A stretch of DNA of 64,000 bases from assembly GCA_019084025.1 (NCBI GenBank), contig JAHRBI010000006.1, positions 310,001-374,000 of the forward strand, given 5' to 3'. Positions 17,148 to 25,944 of the stretch are shown in pieces. This DNA comes from Burkholderiaceae bacterium DAT-1. GTDB taxonomy: Bacteria; Pseudomonadota; Gammaproteobacteria; Burkholderiales; Chitinimonadaceae. The notes under the pieces were generated by a model. It saw only the letters and a program-made list of their open reading frames with translations. It did no database searches and was not told the DNA's origin. The translations under genes and the position numbers were made by a program. Numbering within the stretch: the stretch's first letter is position 1; every line of letters begins with the position of its first letter.

Positions 17148-18518
17148 ATGCGCACCACTACCAAAGCAATCACCCTCGCGACGCTGATCGCACTCAACTC
17201 CATTGCCCACGCTGACGATGCATCCCAGTCACGCATCGACCTGCTGGAAAAACAATTGCAGGCCATGCAGGCCGAACTGGCGGCATTGAAAGCGGATCAG
17301 AGCAAGCTGACCAAAACAGTTAGCGAACAAGCCAGCACAACCACGCAACTGGCAGAAGCTGTTCAAAATGCCCCGGTGAAATCCGCTGCAAACGACAAAC
17401 TGAGCGTGTGGGGCTATGCCGAAGTCAATTACACCCGTCCGACGAAGGATCTGGATAACACGACTGCGGATATTTCCCGCGCGGTACTGGGTCTTGGCTA
17501 CCGCTTTAACGAGCGCACAGCATTCAATTCCGAATTCGAACTGGAACATGCAGTCACTTCTTCCGATGATAAGGGCGAATTCGAAATCGAACAGCTGTAT
17601 GTTGATCATGCATTGAACGATGCAGTCACCCTTCGCAGTGGCCTGTTTCTGATGCCCGCCGGATTCCTCAATCGCAGCCACGAGCCAGCACAGTACTTTG
17701 GTGTACGTCGCAACTTCGTGGAAACCCTGATCATTCCAAGCACCTGGCGTGAAGGTGGCGTGAGTGCCTTCGGTACCACCGAGAGCGGCATCAGCTGGCA
17801 GGCCGGCATCACCACCGGGCTGAATCTGTCCGAATGGAAATTCAATCCGGAATTCCCGCAGTTCACCACTGCCCAGCAGCTGCAGGAGTCCGGTGCTGCG
17901 CCATTCCAGGCCAGCCATCAGGAAATGTCGCAGGCGAATGCACGTCGTCTGGCGACCTTTGCAGCGGTTAACTACACCGGCATCCCGGGTGTTAGCGCCG
18001 GTGCATCCTACTTCACAGGTGAAGCCGTACCGGTGGCGGGCGTAGAAACCATGCGCACCACGCTGTGGGATGTGCATGCCCGCTGGACACCCGGCCCGTT
18101 TGATCTGTCCGCCCTGTACGCACACGGCAGTATCAGCCACGCAGCCGAAGCCAATGCGCAGAACCCGGGTACAGCAAATCCGCTGCCATCTGCGTTCTAT
18201 GGCTACTATCTGCAAGCTGCCTGGAAAGCATGGGAAGATGGCGAGCAGAAGCTGGTGCCTTTCTTCCGCAGCGAGCGATTCAACCTGATTTCCTCTGCCG
18301 AAGGCCTAGCACCCGGCTCGGGCGTGATTCCGGCCGGCAGCGTTGTCGTGGATGAATCCGGCAAGACTGGCTACTGGCCGCGTCCCTACGACACAGTCAA
18401 TACACTGGGCGTGAGCTACTACCTGAATGCCAATGTGGTCTTCAAGGCAGACATGCAGCAGTTCAGCGTGAACCGCGATTTCAAGCGCTTCAATCTGGGG
18501 CTTGGCCTGCAGTTTTAA
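17148..18518 (+). CDS. Outer-membrane porin with N-terminal coiled coil
   Basis: This 456-residue protein has a signal peptide (cleavage after AHA, about residue 23). A heptad-like helix follows at about 25-75 (LLEKQLQAMQAELAALKADQ), then a region of alternating amphipathic strands. It ends in GLGLQF with a terminal Phe, the outer-membrane insertion signal. The layout recalls phosphate-selective porin O/P or DcaP-type porins, whose coiled coil supports trimers in the periplasm. It follows the di-haem lipoprotein in the same direction. The substrate is unknown; given the neighbours, a role in iron or redox traffic across the outer membrane is an inference. A strong terminator follows. Confidence 0.85.
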   Translation: MRTTTKAITLATLIALNSIAHADDASQSRIDLLEKQLQAMQAELAALKADQSKLTKTVSEQASTTTQLAEAVQNAPVKSAANDKLSVWGYAEVNYTRPTKDLDNTTADISRAVLGLGYRFNERTAFNSEFELEHAVTSSDDKGEFEIEQLYVDHALNDAVTLRSGLFLMPAGFLNRSHEPAQYFGVRRNFVETLIIPSTWREGGVSAFGTTESGISWQAGITTGLNLSEWKFNPEFPQFTTAQQLQESGAAPFQASHQEMSQANARRLATFAAVNYTGIPGVSAGASYFTGEAVPVAGVETMRTTLWDVHARWTPGPFDLSALYAHGSISHAAEANAQNPGTANPLPSAFYGYYLQAAWKAWEDGEQKLVPFFRSERFNLISSAEGLAPGSGVIPAGSVVVDESGKTGYWPRPYDTVNTLGVSYYLNANVVFKADMQQFSVNRDFKRFNLGLGLQF

Positions 18519-18551
18519 TCACCGAACCGGCGTAACGGCTTGACTGCACAA

Positions 18552-18578
18552 GGGAATGTTCTGCAACATTCCCTTTTT
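18552..18578 (+). terminator. Intrinsic terminator inside the redox island
   Basis: GGGAATGTT (18552-18560) pairs with AACATTCCC (18565-18573) over a 4-base loop, followed by TTTTT. It separates the porin from the FMN-binding gene. The last three island genes therefore depend on read-through or on a promoter in the 35 bases before 18614. Confidence 0.9.
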
Positions 18579-18613
18579 GCCTGTACCGGACGCCTCACCC
18601 GCGGAAATCCCTC

Positions 18614-19180
18614 ATGCGCTACTCCCCCGCTCCGATCGTACTGATGTGTGCCGCTGCAGTCTCGGTTCCCGGTTTCATGATCACACAGGCCATTGCCGGT
18701 GAATACATGACTGCCGATGCATTCAAATTACAGACATTTCCGGAGGCCACCGCGCTCACGCCCGTGCCCCTGCTGCTGTCTGCGGATCAGAGAACACAAT
18801 TGGCGAGCCGGCTGGCAGGCATTCCCCTCACCCTGTCGCGCTTGAAACTATCCGCCGTATACAAAGGGGAGACACTGCTCGGCTATATCGGCAGCGATGC
18901 GGTGCTGGGCAAGGAGCAGCTCATCGACTTCGCCGTAGCCTTTGCGCCAGATCTAACCCTGCGCCATCTAGAGATTCTGGCCTACCGCGAAACGCATGGA
19001 TTTGAAATCCGCAATGCAGCTTGGCGGAATCAGTTCACCGGCAAGGGTCGGCAATCGGCGCTGCATATCGGCAGCGATATCCAGAATATCAGCGGTGCCA
19101 CGCTATCCTGCACCCACGTCACCGATGCAGTACGCAAGATGACTGCCGTGCTGGATACACTTGCGGCTGGCAAGCGCTGA
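18614..19180 (+). CDS. Exported FMN-binding-domain protein
   Basis: This 188-residue protein has a Sec signal peptide (about residues 1-29, ending AIAG) and a C-terminal FMN_bind domain. The flavinylation site is S160-G-A-T163, where ApbE would attach FMN to Thr163 by a phosphoester bond. The usual Asp six residues before that Thr is Gln157 here, with an Asp at 155. The next gene is apbE, eight bases away, which strongly supports covalent FMN. Relatives (NqrC/RnfG-type domains) pass single electrons in the periplasm. Its partners are inferred to be the membrane cytochrome downstream and the di-haem lipoprotein upstream. Confidence 0.85.
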   Translation: MRYSPAPIVLMCAAAVSVPGFMITQAIAGEYMTADAFKLQTFPEATALTPVPLLLSADQRTQLASRLAGIPLTLSRLKLSAVYKGETLLGYIGSDAVLGKEQLIDFAVAFAPDLTLRHLEILAYRETHGFEIRNAAWRNQFTGKGRQSALHIGSDIQNISGATLSCTHVTDAVRKMTAVLDTLAAGKR

Positions 19181-19187
19181 CACACGC

Positions 19188-20033
19188 ATGTACGGTAAAC
19201 AGCAGCAATTAAGACGCGCTCGTCCGCTTCTGGGTACACTGGTTGATCTGCATATCTCTTTCCCCGATTCAGTCGATGGTCTTGCGCTGATCGAATCCGG
19301 ATTTGCAGCCATTACCCGCATTCATCAGCTCATGAGCTTTCATGAGGCAGATAGCGATCTATCCCGCCTGAATCAGGCGCCTCCGGATACACCTGTCACA
19401 TTGCAGGCAGATACCCTTGCCGTGCTGGATATTGCGCTGGCGATCCAGCAGGCATCGGAAGGGCTATTTGACATTCGCGCTGGTGAATATCTAGTGCGAT
19501 CGGGCTTGCTTCCCGGCCACGCAGTCGGCACGCTGACAGCCCCATCAGGCCCTTGTGTCGGACGGAAAGATCACTCCGCCTGGCGCACTTCGCCGCATCG
19601 ACTGGATCTGGGCGGTATTGCCAAGGGATACGCGGTTGATTGCGCACTCGCCACCCTGCTCGGAGGCGGTGCCACCGAGGTGCTGATCAATGCAGGAGGC
19701 GACATGGCACATGCAGGCAGTCAGCCCGTGCAGATCCAGCTGCGCGATCCAGCCAGTCCCGGCCGCATCATGCATCCGATTAGCCTGTACAATCGGGCAA
19801 TGGCCAGCTCGGCCGTGGGCAGACTTCAGCCCCGTCAACACGATCTGCCGCCGTCCATCGTACATCCGGTTGCGGGTGATGCTTCGCCGAAACATGGTAG
19901 TGGCGTCACCATCATGGCGCCGCGTTGCGTGCACGCCGATGCGCTGACGAAGATTGTCTTGCTGAGCCGGAACCCGCACCATCCTGCGCTGAGCGTATTT
20001 TCAGCCCGAACCGAATACAGTCATTTTGTATGA
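19188..20033 (+). CDS. apbE: FAD:protein FMN transferase (ApbE family)
   Basis: This enzyme of about 281 residues transfers FMN from FAD to a Thr/Ser of extracytoplasmic flavoproteins. Motifs seen are RPLLGTLVDLHI at the N-terminus, FDIRAGEYLVRSG, LDLGGIAKGYAVD, and INAGGDMAHAG in the FAD/Mg site. A late Asp in VHADALTKIVLL is the expected metal-site residue. The start at ATG 19188 follows the FMN-binding gene by seven bases; an in-frame TTG at 19161 is less likely. No signal peptide or lipobox is visible from either start, which is odd for an enzyme thought to act outside the cytoplasm. It overlaps the next gene by four bases (ATGA). Confidence 0.92.
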   Translation: MYGKQQQLRRARPLLGTLVDLHISFPDSVDGLALIESGFAAITRIHQLMSFHEADSDLSRLNQAPPDTPVTLQADTLAVLDIALAIQQASEGLFDIRAGEYLVRSGLLPGHAVGTLTAPSGPCVGRKDHSAWRTSPHRLDLGGIAKGYAVDCALATLLGGGATEVLINAGGDMAHAGSQPVQIQLRDPASPGRIMHPISLYNRAMASSAVGRLQPRQHDLPPSIVHPVAGDASPKHGSGVTIMAPRCVHADALTKIVLLSRNPHHPALSVFSARTEYSHFV

Positions 20034-20515
20034 ACACCCAACCGCACCATTCCCGCCCCTCGCATCACCGATTTAGCGGACCGGCACTCCGGCTGGGCAA
20101 TGCACGCAGGCGTCTGATCTACCTGTTGCTGTCCGTGCTGTTCATCACCGGTGCAGTCTGGCTTGCGCTGAAGTTCGGCCGCTCGCCCGACGACCTACCG
20201 GGTTCTTGGCCTGCCAGAGTCATGCAGATTCATGGAGCCGCAACCATGGGCTTGCTGTTTCTGTCCGGCACCATGCTGTTCCAGCATATGCTGACCGCAT
20301 GGGCCTTGAAAAAGAATCGCAAGACCGGCGTGATTCTGGCAAGTGTTTTACTGCTACTCGTCATCAGTGGCTGGGGGCTGTATTACCTGGGCGATGAAAA
20401 CTGGCGACAAGGGGACGAATGGATGCACTGGGGCGCCGGCGCACTGGTGTGTCCTCTCCTCTGGCTGCACATTGCCACGGGTCGGCAGCGTCGCCGCCAG
20501 CGGGTGCATGCCTGA
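20030..20515 (+). CDS. Four-helix membrane protein, probable di-haem b cytochrome
   Basis: This 161-residue protein has four predicted membrane helices at about 29-48, 65-88, 99-120 and 131-150. Basic stretches (RRR, KKNRK, RQRRRQR) place both termini inside. Helix 2 carries His68 and His86; helix 4 carries His133 and His147. With that topology His68/His133 lie at the periplasmic side and His86/His147 at the cytoplasmic side, the arrangement of a two-haem b-type electron carrier. I do not know a named family for it. Its start overlaps the apbE stop (ATGA), so the two are translationally coupled. It could feed electrons to the covalent FMN protein. Haem binding is inference. Confidence 0.75.
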   Translation: MNTQPHHSRPSHHRFSGPALRLGNARRRLIYLLLSVLFITGAVWLALKFGRSPDDLPGSWPARVMQIHGAATMGLLFLSGTMLFQHMLTAWALKKNRKTGVILASVLLLLVISGWGLYYLGDENWRQGDEWMHWGAGALVCPLLWLHIATGRQRRRQRVHA

Positions 20516-20950
20516 GCCGGTTGCACCTCACTTGCAGCACAATTCAAGCAGCGACATATCAATATACTTGCCTGGGTGGTTCCGCATTCCTCCCCGCAAT
20601 CTGCGTCTTGGCAGTTCACTCAGCCACAATGCTTCGGTTCAGCTTCATAAGCTGACAACGACAGTCATGGTACCGGCACATGACAGGTGAACACCTTACT
20701 TTCCTCCAAAACGGGACAGGATATAACGTGAGTTCATGCTTACCGTGTTCAGACGAGTGGCATGTATATAAGTAAATAATAATGTTACTGTATGTTACAG
20801 AAACACCTTTTCCGCTGAATGCGACTGTAGGATGAACACGCTTATATCGTTTTTTGTGTCAATGCTATCGCCACAATTTCTAGCAAGCACTTAATTGAAT
20901 TACAAAGACACTAGCGTGCAGCATCCAGCTAATACTGGGAACCATCAATC
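20516..20950. other. Intergenic region, 435 bases
   Basis: No credible gene is seen. The second half is AT-rich and probably holds the promoter of the phospholipase gene. A short palindrome, CTGTA-TGT-TACAG at 20788-20800, could be an operator but matches no regulator I can name. Confidence 0.5.
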
Positions 20951-22309
20951 ATGCATTCACGCAAAGCTATCATGGCAGGGATCATCCTGCTCGGTGCAAG
21001 TCACACCTTCGCTATCGACAATCTGACGCCGACACGTCCGAGCCACAGGTTCGATCGTATCGTGTCAAACAGCGGCCCCCTAAGCGCGGAAGAAGTGGTA
21101 TCAAATCATACCCAAATGGCAAGCGACAGCCTGACGCATCCATTCGGCACACAAGCATCCAATACTTATACCTATCTACGCTGCTATTATCACACCAGCG
21201 ATGACTGGACTCAGCCTGCCACTGACTACGTCTGGGGGCAAACTGCTTCCGGCAGCTACTATAAGCTCTCCGGCTACTGGTATAGTGCGGGCGTCATCGG
21301 GAATCTGTTCTACACCACTACTAGCCAGGCCGATATTCGATCTGCTTGTCAGTCCACACTGGCGCAAAAGGGCATCAGGCAGCCCCTTGCCGCCTACTTT
21401 GTGGCCAATCATGCACTGTCCTACAACTACACCGTATGGACGAACGACAGCACGCCACAGTCCGGCAAAATCAATCGCATCGTGGCATTTGGTGATAGCC
21501 TGTCCGACGCGCAAAACATGTACAACGAGTCAAACTGGATTTTGCCAAGTCAACGTGCGTACTACATTGGCCGTTTCACCAATGGCGCAAACTGGGTTGA
21601 ATATCTCGGGAACAATCTTGGCCTGACAGTTTACAACTGGTCTGTGGGCGGAGCAGGCGTCAACCGGGAGGAACTGATTATCCCCGGCGTAGAGGAACAG
21701 GTCGATTCATGGAAGCAATACATGAATCAGGCGGTCAATTATTCAGCATCTCACACGCTGTTTACCATGCTGATTGGCGCCAATGATCTGGTGAACTACG
21801 GCAGGAATGTTGCCCATGTTATCCGTGGTGAAAGCGCTGCACTCGAAAAGCTGATTGATGCCGGCGCCAAGCATATTCTGGTGCTGACCTTGCCGGATGT
21901 CTCCAAAGCACCCGTCTTCAAGTTGCGCAATGATGGATCAACCATTCAGGCACAGATCGTGGATCTGCGTAACCAGCTGATCATTGCCGTCGCCAATTTG
22001 CAGGCCAGATACGCATCGCGCGGTGTCAATATCCAGGTGTTCGATACCTACACCCTATTGAATGACGTAATAGCCAATCCATCCACATATGGTGTGAGCA
22101 ATACCACGGAGTCTTGCCTCGATATCAATTCCACCTCGGCGTTTAATTATACAACTGCTCAACATCCACGCCCCGGCTGCACAAGCACGTCGGTAGCGAA
22201 CTACCTGTTCTGGGACACGCTGCATCCTACCACGCGTACCCACGAAGTGCTCGGCAGCAAGGTCGCCAACTTCGTCAACAGCCAGTTTGCCCCAGCACTC
22301 GGCAAATAG
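20951..22309 (+). CDS. Secreted GDSL phospholipase, thermolabile haemolysin type
   Basis: This 452-residue exported protein has a signal peptide (cleavage near AFA, about residue 23). An N-terminal domain of about 150 residues rich in Tyr and Trp follows (TYTYLRCYYHTSDDW, KLSGYWYSAGV). Then comes an SGNH hydrolase: block I FGDSLSDAQNMY near 179, the Gly/Asn block, block III MLIGANDL, and block V FWDTLHPTTRTHE with the catalytic Asp and His. The two-domain layout matches Vibrio TLH/VvPlpA phospholipases A. Secretion by the type II system is plausible, since gspFGHIJK lies 4 kb away. It has its own terminator. Confidence 0.88.
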   Translation: MHSRKAIMAGIILLGASHTFAIDNLTPTRPSHRFDRIVSNSGPLSAEEVVSNHTQMASDSLTHPFGTQASNTYTYLRCYYHTSDDWTQPATDYVWGQTASGSYYKLSGYWYSAGVIGNLFYTTTSQADIRSACQSTLAQKGIRQPLAAYFVANHALSYNYTVWTNDSTPQSGKINRIVAFGDSLSDAQNMYNESNWILPSQRAYYIGRFTNGANWVEYLGNNLGLTVYNWSVGGAGVNREELIIPGVEEQVDSWKQYMNQAVNYSASHTLFTMLIGANDLVNYGRNVAHVIRGESAALEKLIDAGAKHILVLTLPDVSKAPVFKLRNDGSTIQAQIVDLRNQLIIAVANLQARYASRGVNIQVFDTYTLLNDVIANPSTYGVSNTTESCLDINSTSAFNYTTAQHPRPGCTSTSVANYLFWDTLHPTTRTHEVLGSKVANFVNSQFAPALGK

Positions 22310-22327
22310 CCTATTTAACCAACGATT

Positions 22328-22351
22328 AGACCCGCATTTGCGGGTCTTTTT
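22328..22351 (+). terminator. Intrinsic terminator after the phospholipase gene
   Basis: AGACCCGC (22328-22335) pairs with GCGGGTCT (22340-22347) across a 4-base loop, followed by five T. It lies 19 bases past the stop codon. Confidence 0.92.
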
Positions 22352-22453
22352 ACTTTTGATGATCCATGGCGGAGATACCCTACTTGCAACACCCGTCGAA
22401 TTGTCACCAAGTTTAAATACGATGACTCACATGGCCACAGTACAATCGATGTC

Positions 22454-23509
22454 ATGAAACTCAGCGATTACCGTCCACCGCGCTGGTTACGTGGCGCACA
22501 TCTGGAAACGATTTACCCGGCATTGATGCTCAAGATGCGCGCCCCCGTTTATCAGCGCGAGGTCTGGACCACCCCGGATGGCGATGAAATTGCCGTTGAT
22601 TTCCTGCATGCCCGTGTCCGCACCGATCGGCCTTTCTGCGTGCATTTCCATGGTCTGGAGGGGAGCTCTCACAGCCATTATGCAGTTGCACTCATGCACA
22701 CGTTGCGCCAGCACGACTGGCAGGGAGCAGTTGTGCATTTTCGGGGCTGCGGCGGACATCCCAACAAATTACCGCGCGCTTACCATGCTGGCGATAGCCA
22801 CGAGATTGACTGGGTGCTCCGCCGGCTTGCAGAGCGCGCGCAGCAGGCGGTGTATGCGGTCGGGGTCTCACTCGGTGGCAATGCACTTGCCAAATGGGCC
22901 GGAGAACAAGGTGTGCATGGCAAAAAAATTGCGGCCGCCATTGCGGTCGTATCCGCGCCGCTTGATCTGATTGCAGCGGGTTCGGTATTGGATACCGGTT
23001 TCAATCGGCAAGTGTATACGCGAGTATTCCTGCAGACATTGCGCCCGAAAACACTGGGGCAACTTGCCAAGTTTGAAGCCGGTCTGCCCGGGGTCAGTGT
23101 CCACCCTGATCACATTGCCCGTTCGCAAACCTTTCGCGAGTTTGATGATCACGTCACCGCCCCCTTACATGGATTCAAAGGGGTGCTCGACTACTGGAAG
23201 CGCGCCTCTTCAAAGCCGCTCCTGCGCCAGATTGACATACCTACTCTTTTGATTAACGCGCGCAACGATCCTTTCCTGCCCGCGCATGCGCTACCCGGAC
23301 GACATGAAGTATCGCCGGCTGTCACCCTCATGCAACCAGCGCGCGGCGGTCATGTCGGATTTGTTGAAGGCGCATTTCCGGGCAATATTCACTGGCTTCC
23401 CCGCACCATTCTGCGATACTTTCAACAGGTGCAGCAGGCGCATCCGCCCAAAGCATCTAACAGCACGACCAATGTGAACTCCAGTAACGACCGGCGAACA
23501 CCGGCATAA
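22454..23509 (+). CDS. Alpha/beta hydrolase of the YheT/EMB8 family
   Basis: This 351-residue protein opens with the family signature RPPRWLRGAHLETIYPAL. It then shows FHGLEGSSHSHY (oxyanion region), HFRGCGGHPN, the nucleophile elbow GVSLGGNAL and the late NARNDPFLP and GGHVGF segments carrying the acid and His. YheT-like enzymes are cytoplasmic esterases of unknown natural substrate. It is followed 15 bases later by the phosphohexomutase gene, so both may share a transcript. The last 25 residues are a low-complexity tail. Confidence 0.92.
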   Translation: MKLSDYRPPRWLRGAHLETIYPALMLKMRAPVYQREVWTTPDGDEIAVDFLHARVRTDRPFCVHFHGLEGSSHSHYAVALMHTLRQHDWQGAVVHFRGCGGHPNKLPRAYHAGDSHEIDWVLRRLAERAQQAVYAVGVSLGGNALAKWAGEQGVHGKKIAAAIAVVSAPLDLIAAGSVLDTGFNRQVYTRVFLQTLRPKTLGQLAKFEAGLPGVSVHPDHIARSQTFREFDDHVTAPLHGFKGVLDYWKRASSKPLLRQIDIPTLLINARNDPFLPAHALPGRHEVSPAVTLMQPARGGHVGFVEGAFPGNIHWLPRTILRYFQQVQQAHPPKASNSTTNVNSSNDRRTPA

Positions 23510-23524
23510 CCAGACAGGCGACAC

Positions 23525-24901
23525 ATGGCAGAGATTGCATCCGGCATGTTCAAGGCGTACGACATCCGTGGCATTGTGGGCGATACGCTCACGGAAGATG
23601 CCGCCCTTCTTATCGGCAAAGCCATTGGTAGCGAGGCACTCTCCCGGAAGCAAAGCCGTATTGCAGTGGGTCGGGATGGCCGCCTGTCCAGTCCTGCGCT
23701 GTCACAGGCATTAATTGATGGCATTTGTTCCACGGGCATTCACGTCACCGATATCGGCCGTGTTCCCACCCCTGTTGTCTGGTTTGCGGCACATCATCTG
23801 GAGACGGGCTGCGGCGTGGTCATTACCGGCAGTCATAATCCACCCGAGTACAACGGTATCAAGATCATGCTGGGCGGCGAAACGCTAGCGGGTGACGCGA
23901 TTCAAAACTTGCTGAAACGCGTACAGAGCAACCATTTTGTGGTGGGCGATGGCAAGGTGTCGCAACACGACATTCGACCGGCCTATCTCGACCGCATTAC
24001 CAGTGACGTCAAACTGGCCCGGCGCATGAGTATCGTGGTGGATGCCGGAAATGGCGTTGCAGGTGAACTGGCGCCCGTTCTATTCCGCCGCCTCGATTGC
24101 CGGGTGCGCGGTCTGTATTGCGAAATCGATGGCACCTTTCCCAATCATCATCCGGACCCTGCGCAACCCCACAATCTGGAAGACCTGGCCCGCGCATTGA
24201 AAATGACCGATGCCGAAATCGGGCTGGCGTTTGATGGTGATGCCGATCGGCTGGGCGTGGTGACTAAATCGGGGCGCATTGTGTACCCTGATCGACTCTT
24301 GATGCTGTTTGCGGCCGATGCGCTGTCGCGTCAAAGTGGCGGCAAAATTGTCTATGACGTCAAATCCACTCGCCTGCTCACGCCGTGGATCAAGCAGCAC
24401 AAGGGCAAACCCATTATGGCACGCACCGGCCACAGCTATATGAAGGCCAAGATGAAGGAAAGTGGTGCGCTGGTGGGCGGCGAACTATCAGGCCATATCT
24501 TTTTCAACGAACGCTGGTATGGATTCGATGATGGGATGTATGCCGGCGCGCGCCTGTTAGAAGTGCTGTCACAGGTTGAAGATGCCAATGCACTGCTCGA
24601 TGCCCTGCCCGAGGCAGTATCCACGCCCGAGTTACATGTCCCTGTAACTGAAGGATCGCCGCACGAACTGGTTGACCGCATCCGCGCCAACGCCAAATTT
24701 GGCGACGATGCCGACATCAGCACCATAGATGGCATCCGCGTCGATTACGAAGATGGATTTGGCCTGATCCGTGCATCCAATACCACACCAGTACTGGTGC
24801 TCCGCTTCGAGGGCGACGATGCCAAGGCGCTTAAGCGCATTCAGGCCGTTTTCCGGAAAATACTGAGCAAGGACATGCCCGGTGTGACGCTGCCATTTTG
24901 A
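23525..24901 (+). CDS. algC: Phosphomannomutase/phosphoglucomutase (AlgC type)
   Basis: This 458-residue enzyme interconverts the 1- and 6-phosphates of mannose and glucose, feeding LPS and exopolysaccharide synthesis. The catalytic phosphoserine lies in TGSHNPPEYNG near residue 102. The metal-binding loop FDGDADRLG is near 240, the sugar-binding GGELSGHIFF near 320, and the phosphate-binding RASNTTP near the end. The N-terminal FKAYDIRGIVGDTLTED is typical of AlgC. AGGCGACAC precedes the ATG. Its stop overlaps a TTG that could start the next gene, but a later start is preferred there. Confidence 0.95.
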   Translation: MAEIASGMFKAYDIRGIVGDTLTEDAALLIGKAIGSEALSRKQSRIAVGRDGRLSSPALSQALIDGICSTGIHVTDIGRVPTPVVWFAAHHLETGCGVVITGSHNPPEYNGIKIMLGGETLAGDAIQNLLKRVQSNHFVVGDGKVSQHDIRPAYLDRITSDVKLARRMSIVVDAGNGVAGELAPVLFRRLDCRVRGLYCEIDGTFPNHHPDPAQPHNLEDLARALKMTDAEIGLAFDGDADRLGVVTKSGRIVYPDRLLMLFAADALSRQSGGKIVYDVKSTRLLTPWIKQHKGKPIMARTGHSYMKAKMKESGALVGGELSGHIFFNERWYGFDDGMYAGARLLEVLSQVEDANALLDALPEAVSTPELHVPVTEGSPHELVDRIRANAKFGDDADISTIDGIRVDYEDGFGLIRASNTTPVLVLRFEGDDAKALKRIQAVFRKILSKDMPGVTLPF

Positions 24902-24972
24902 ACAACAGTTTCAATCTCGCCGCAAAGACCCGCATAATAGGGGCACGCCAACGCTTCACACAGGATACCACC

Positions 24973-25674
24973 TTGCGGGTCAATCGCTATTTGCACCTTC
25001 CCCTTATCACCACCTTACTCATGGTGGCAAAGGTGTGTGCAGGTGAAATGGTGTTATATGCCGAACATGCCGTCCCGAACAACTATCTGGGTGCAGATGG
25101 CAAAACAGCCAAAGGGATTGCGGTAGATCGATTACGTGCGGCGTTCAAGAAAACCGGTATTCCGTACAGCATCACCATTACCGAGTGGTCGCGAGCATTT
25201 AAGCTCGCGCAGCGCCAATCCAATGCCTGCGTATTCAGTACCGCCAGACTCCCCGAGCGGGAGGCGATGTTTCAATGGGTCGGCCCCATTGCCAGTTCAT
25301 CGTGGGTACTATGGGGGAGGCCAGACCAACTGCCGCCAGAATCACTTGAGTCGGTCAGGGAAAAGCTGATCTGCGCCCTGCTCAACGATGGTCCGGGCGA
25401 ATATCTACAGGCACGAGGCTTTCGAATCGTGGGCGCAACAGCACCAGAAACCTGCGCCCGCAATGTGGCTCGCGGCGTAGCGGATTATTGGGCCAATAGC
25501 TTAACAGACGGCCAGAGCGTGCTGACTCAGCTTCAGCTCAGCGATCAGGTCGAGCCTAAATACGAATACCGCCGCAACCAGCTGTATCTTGCCTGCAATC
25601 TGGCCATGCCAAAGCATCAGATTGATCGCCTGCAAAATGCCCTACCCCATATCGTGTATCAGTCGATACGCTAG
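24973..25674 (+). CDS. Periplasmic solute-binding protein (SBP family 3-like)
   Basis: This protein of about 233 residues resembles extracellular solute-binding proteins of the polar amino-acid class. It has a signal peptide (hydrophobic stretch ending AKVCAG) and then a two-lobed pattern with ADGKTAKGIAVDRLRAAF and ITEWSRAFKLAQRQ. The TTG at 24973 is chosen because AGGA lies eight bases before it and the signal peptide then starts properly; the frame is open back to 24898. No permease or ATPase gene is adjacent, so it may be an orphan or sensory binding protein. Ligand unknown. Confidence 0.75.
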   Translation: MRVNRYLHLPLITTLLMVAKVCAGEMVLYAEHAVPNNYLGADGKTAKGIAVDRLRAAFKKTGIPYSITITEWSRAFKLAQRQSNACVFSTARLPEREAMFQWVGPIASSSWVLWGRPDQLPPESLESVREKLICALLNDGPGEYLQARGFRIVGATAPETCARNVARGVADYWANSLTDGQSVLTQLQLSDQVEPKYEYRRNQLYLACNLAMPKHQIDRLQNALPHIVYQSIR

Positions 25675-25944
25675 CGCAGCACAGCCCAGCGAAGCCATCA
25701 CACGGAAATTCGGTCACGACATCAAAATGAGCTGCAGTCAAATGAGGCGGCATAGCCGCCATGCAAGCCGCCAACACCTCACCAGGCATAAGCCAAAACA
25801 GACGCATCGTGTTCTCGATTGCATTTCTCCAGCCTTGCAACACAACTTGCAAACTTCAACTGCCATGCCGCAGTTGTCGGACAGCGCTAATTGGGTAGGT
25901 GGGCGGGTCTTTTGTATGGTGAGCTAAGCGTGTCGAGTCACACT
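25675..25944. other. Intergenic region between convergent genes
   Basis: About 270 bases separate the solute-binding gene from the end of gspK. I see no gene, no convincing terminator and no repeat. Short open frames here lack ribosome sites. Confidence 0.4.

Noticed and set aside
20788-20800. CTGTA-TGT-TACAG as a LexA box
   Set aside because: LexA boxes of the CTGT-N8-ACAG class need a longer spacer; here it is N5. The downstream gene is a phospholipase with no link to DNA damage.
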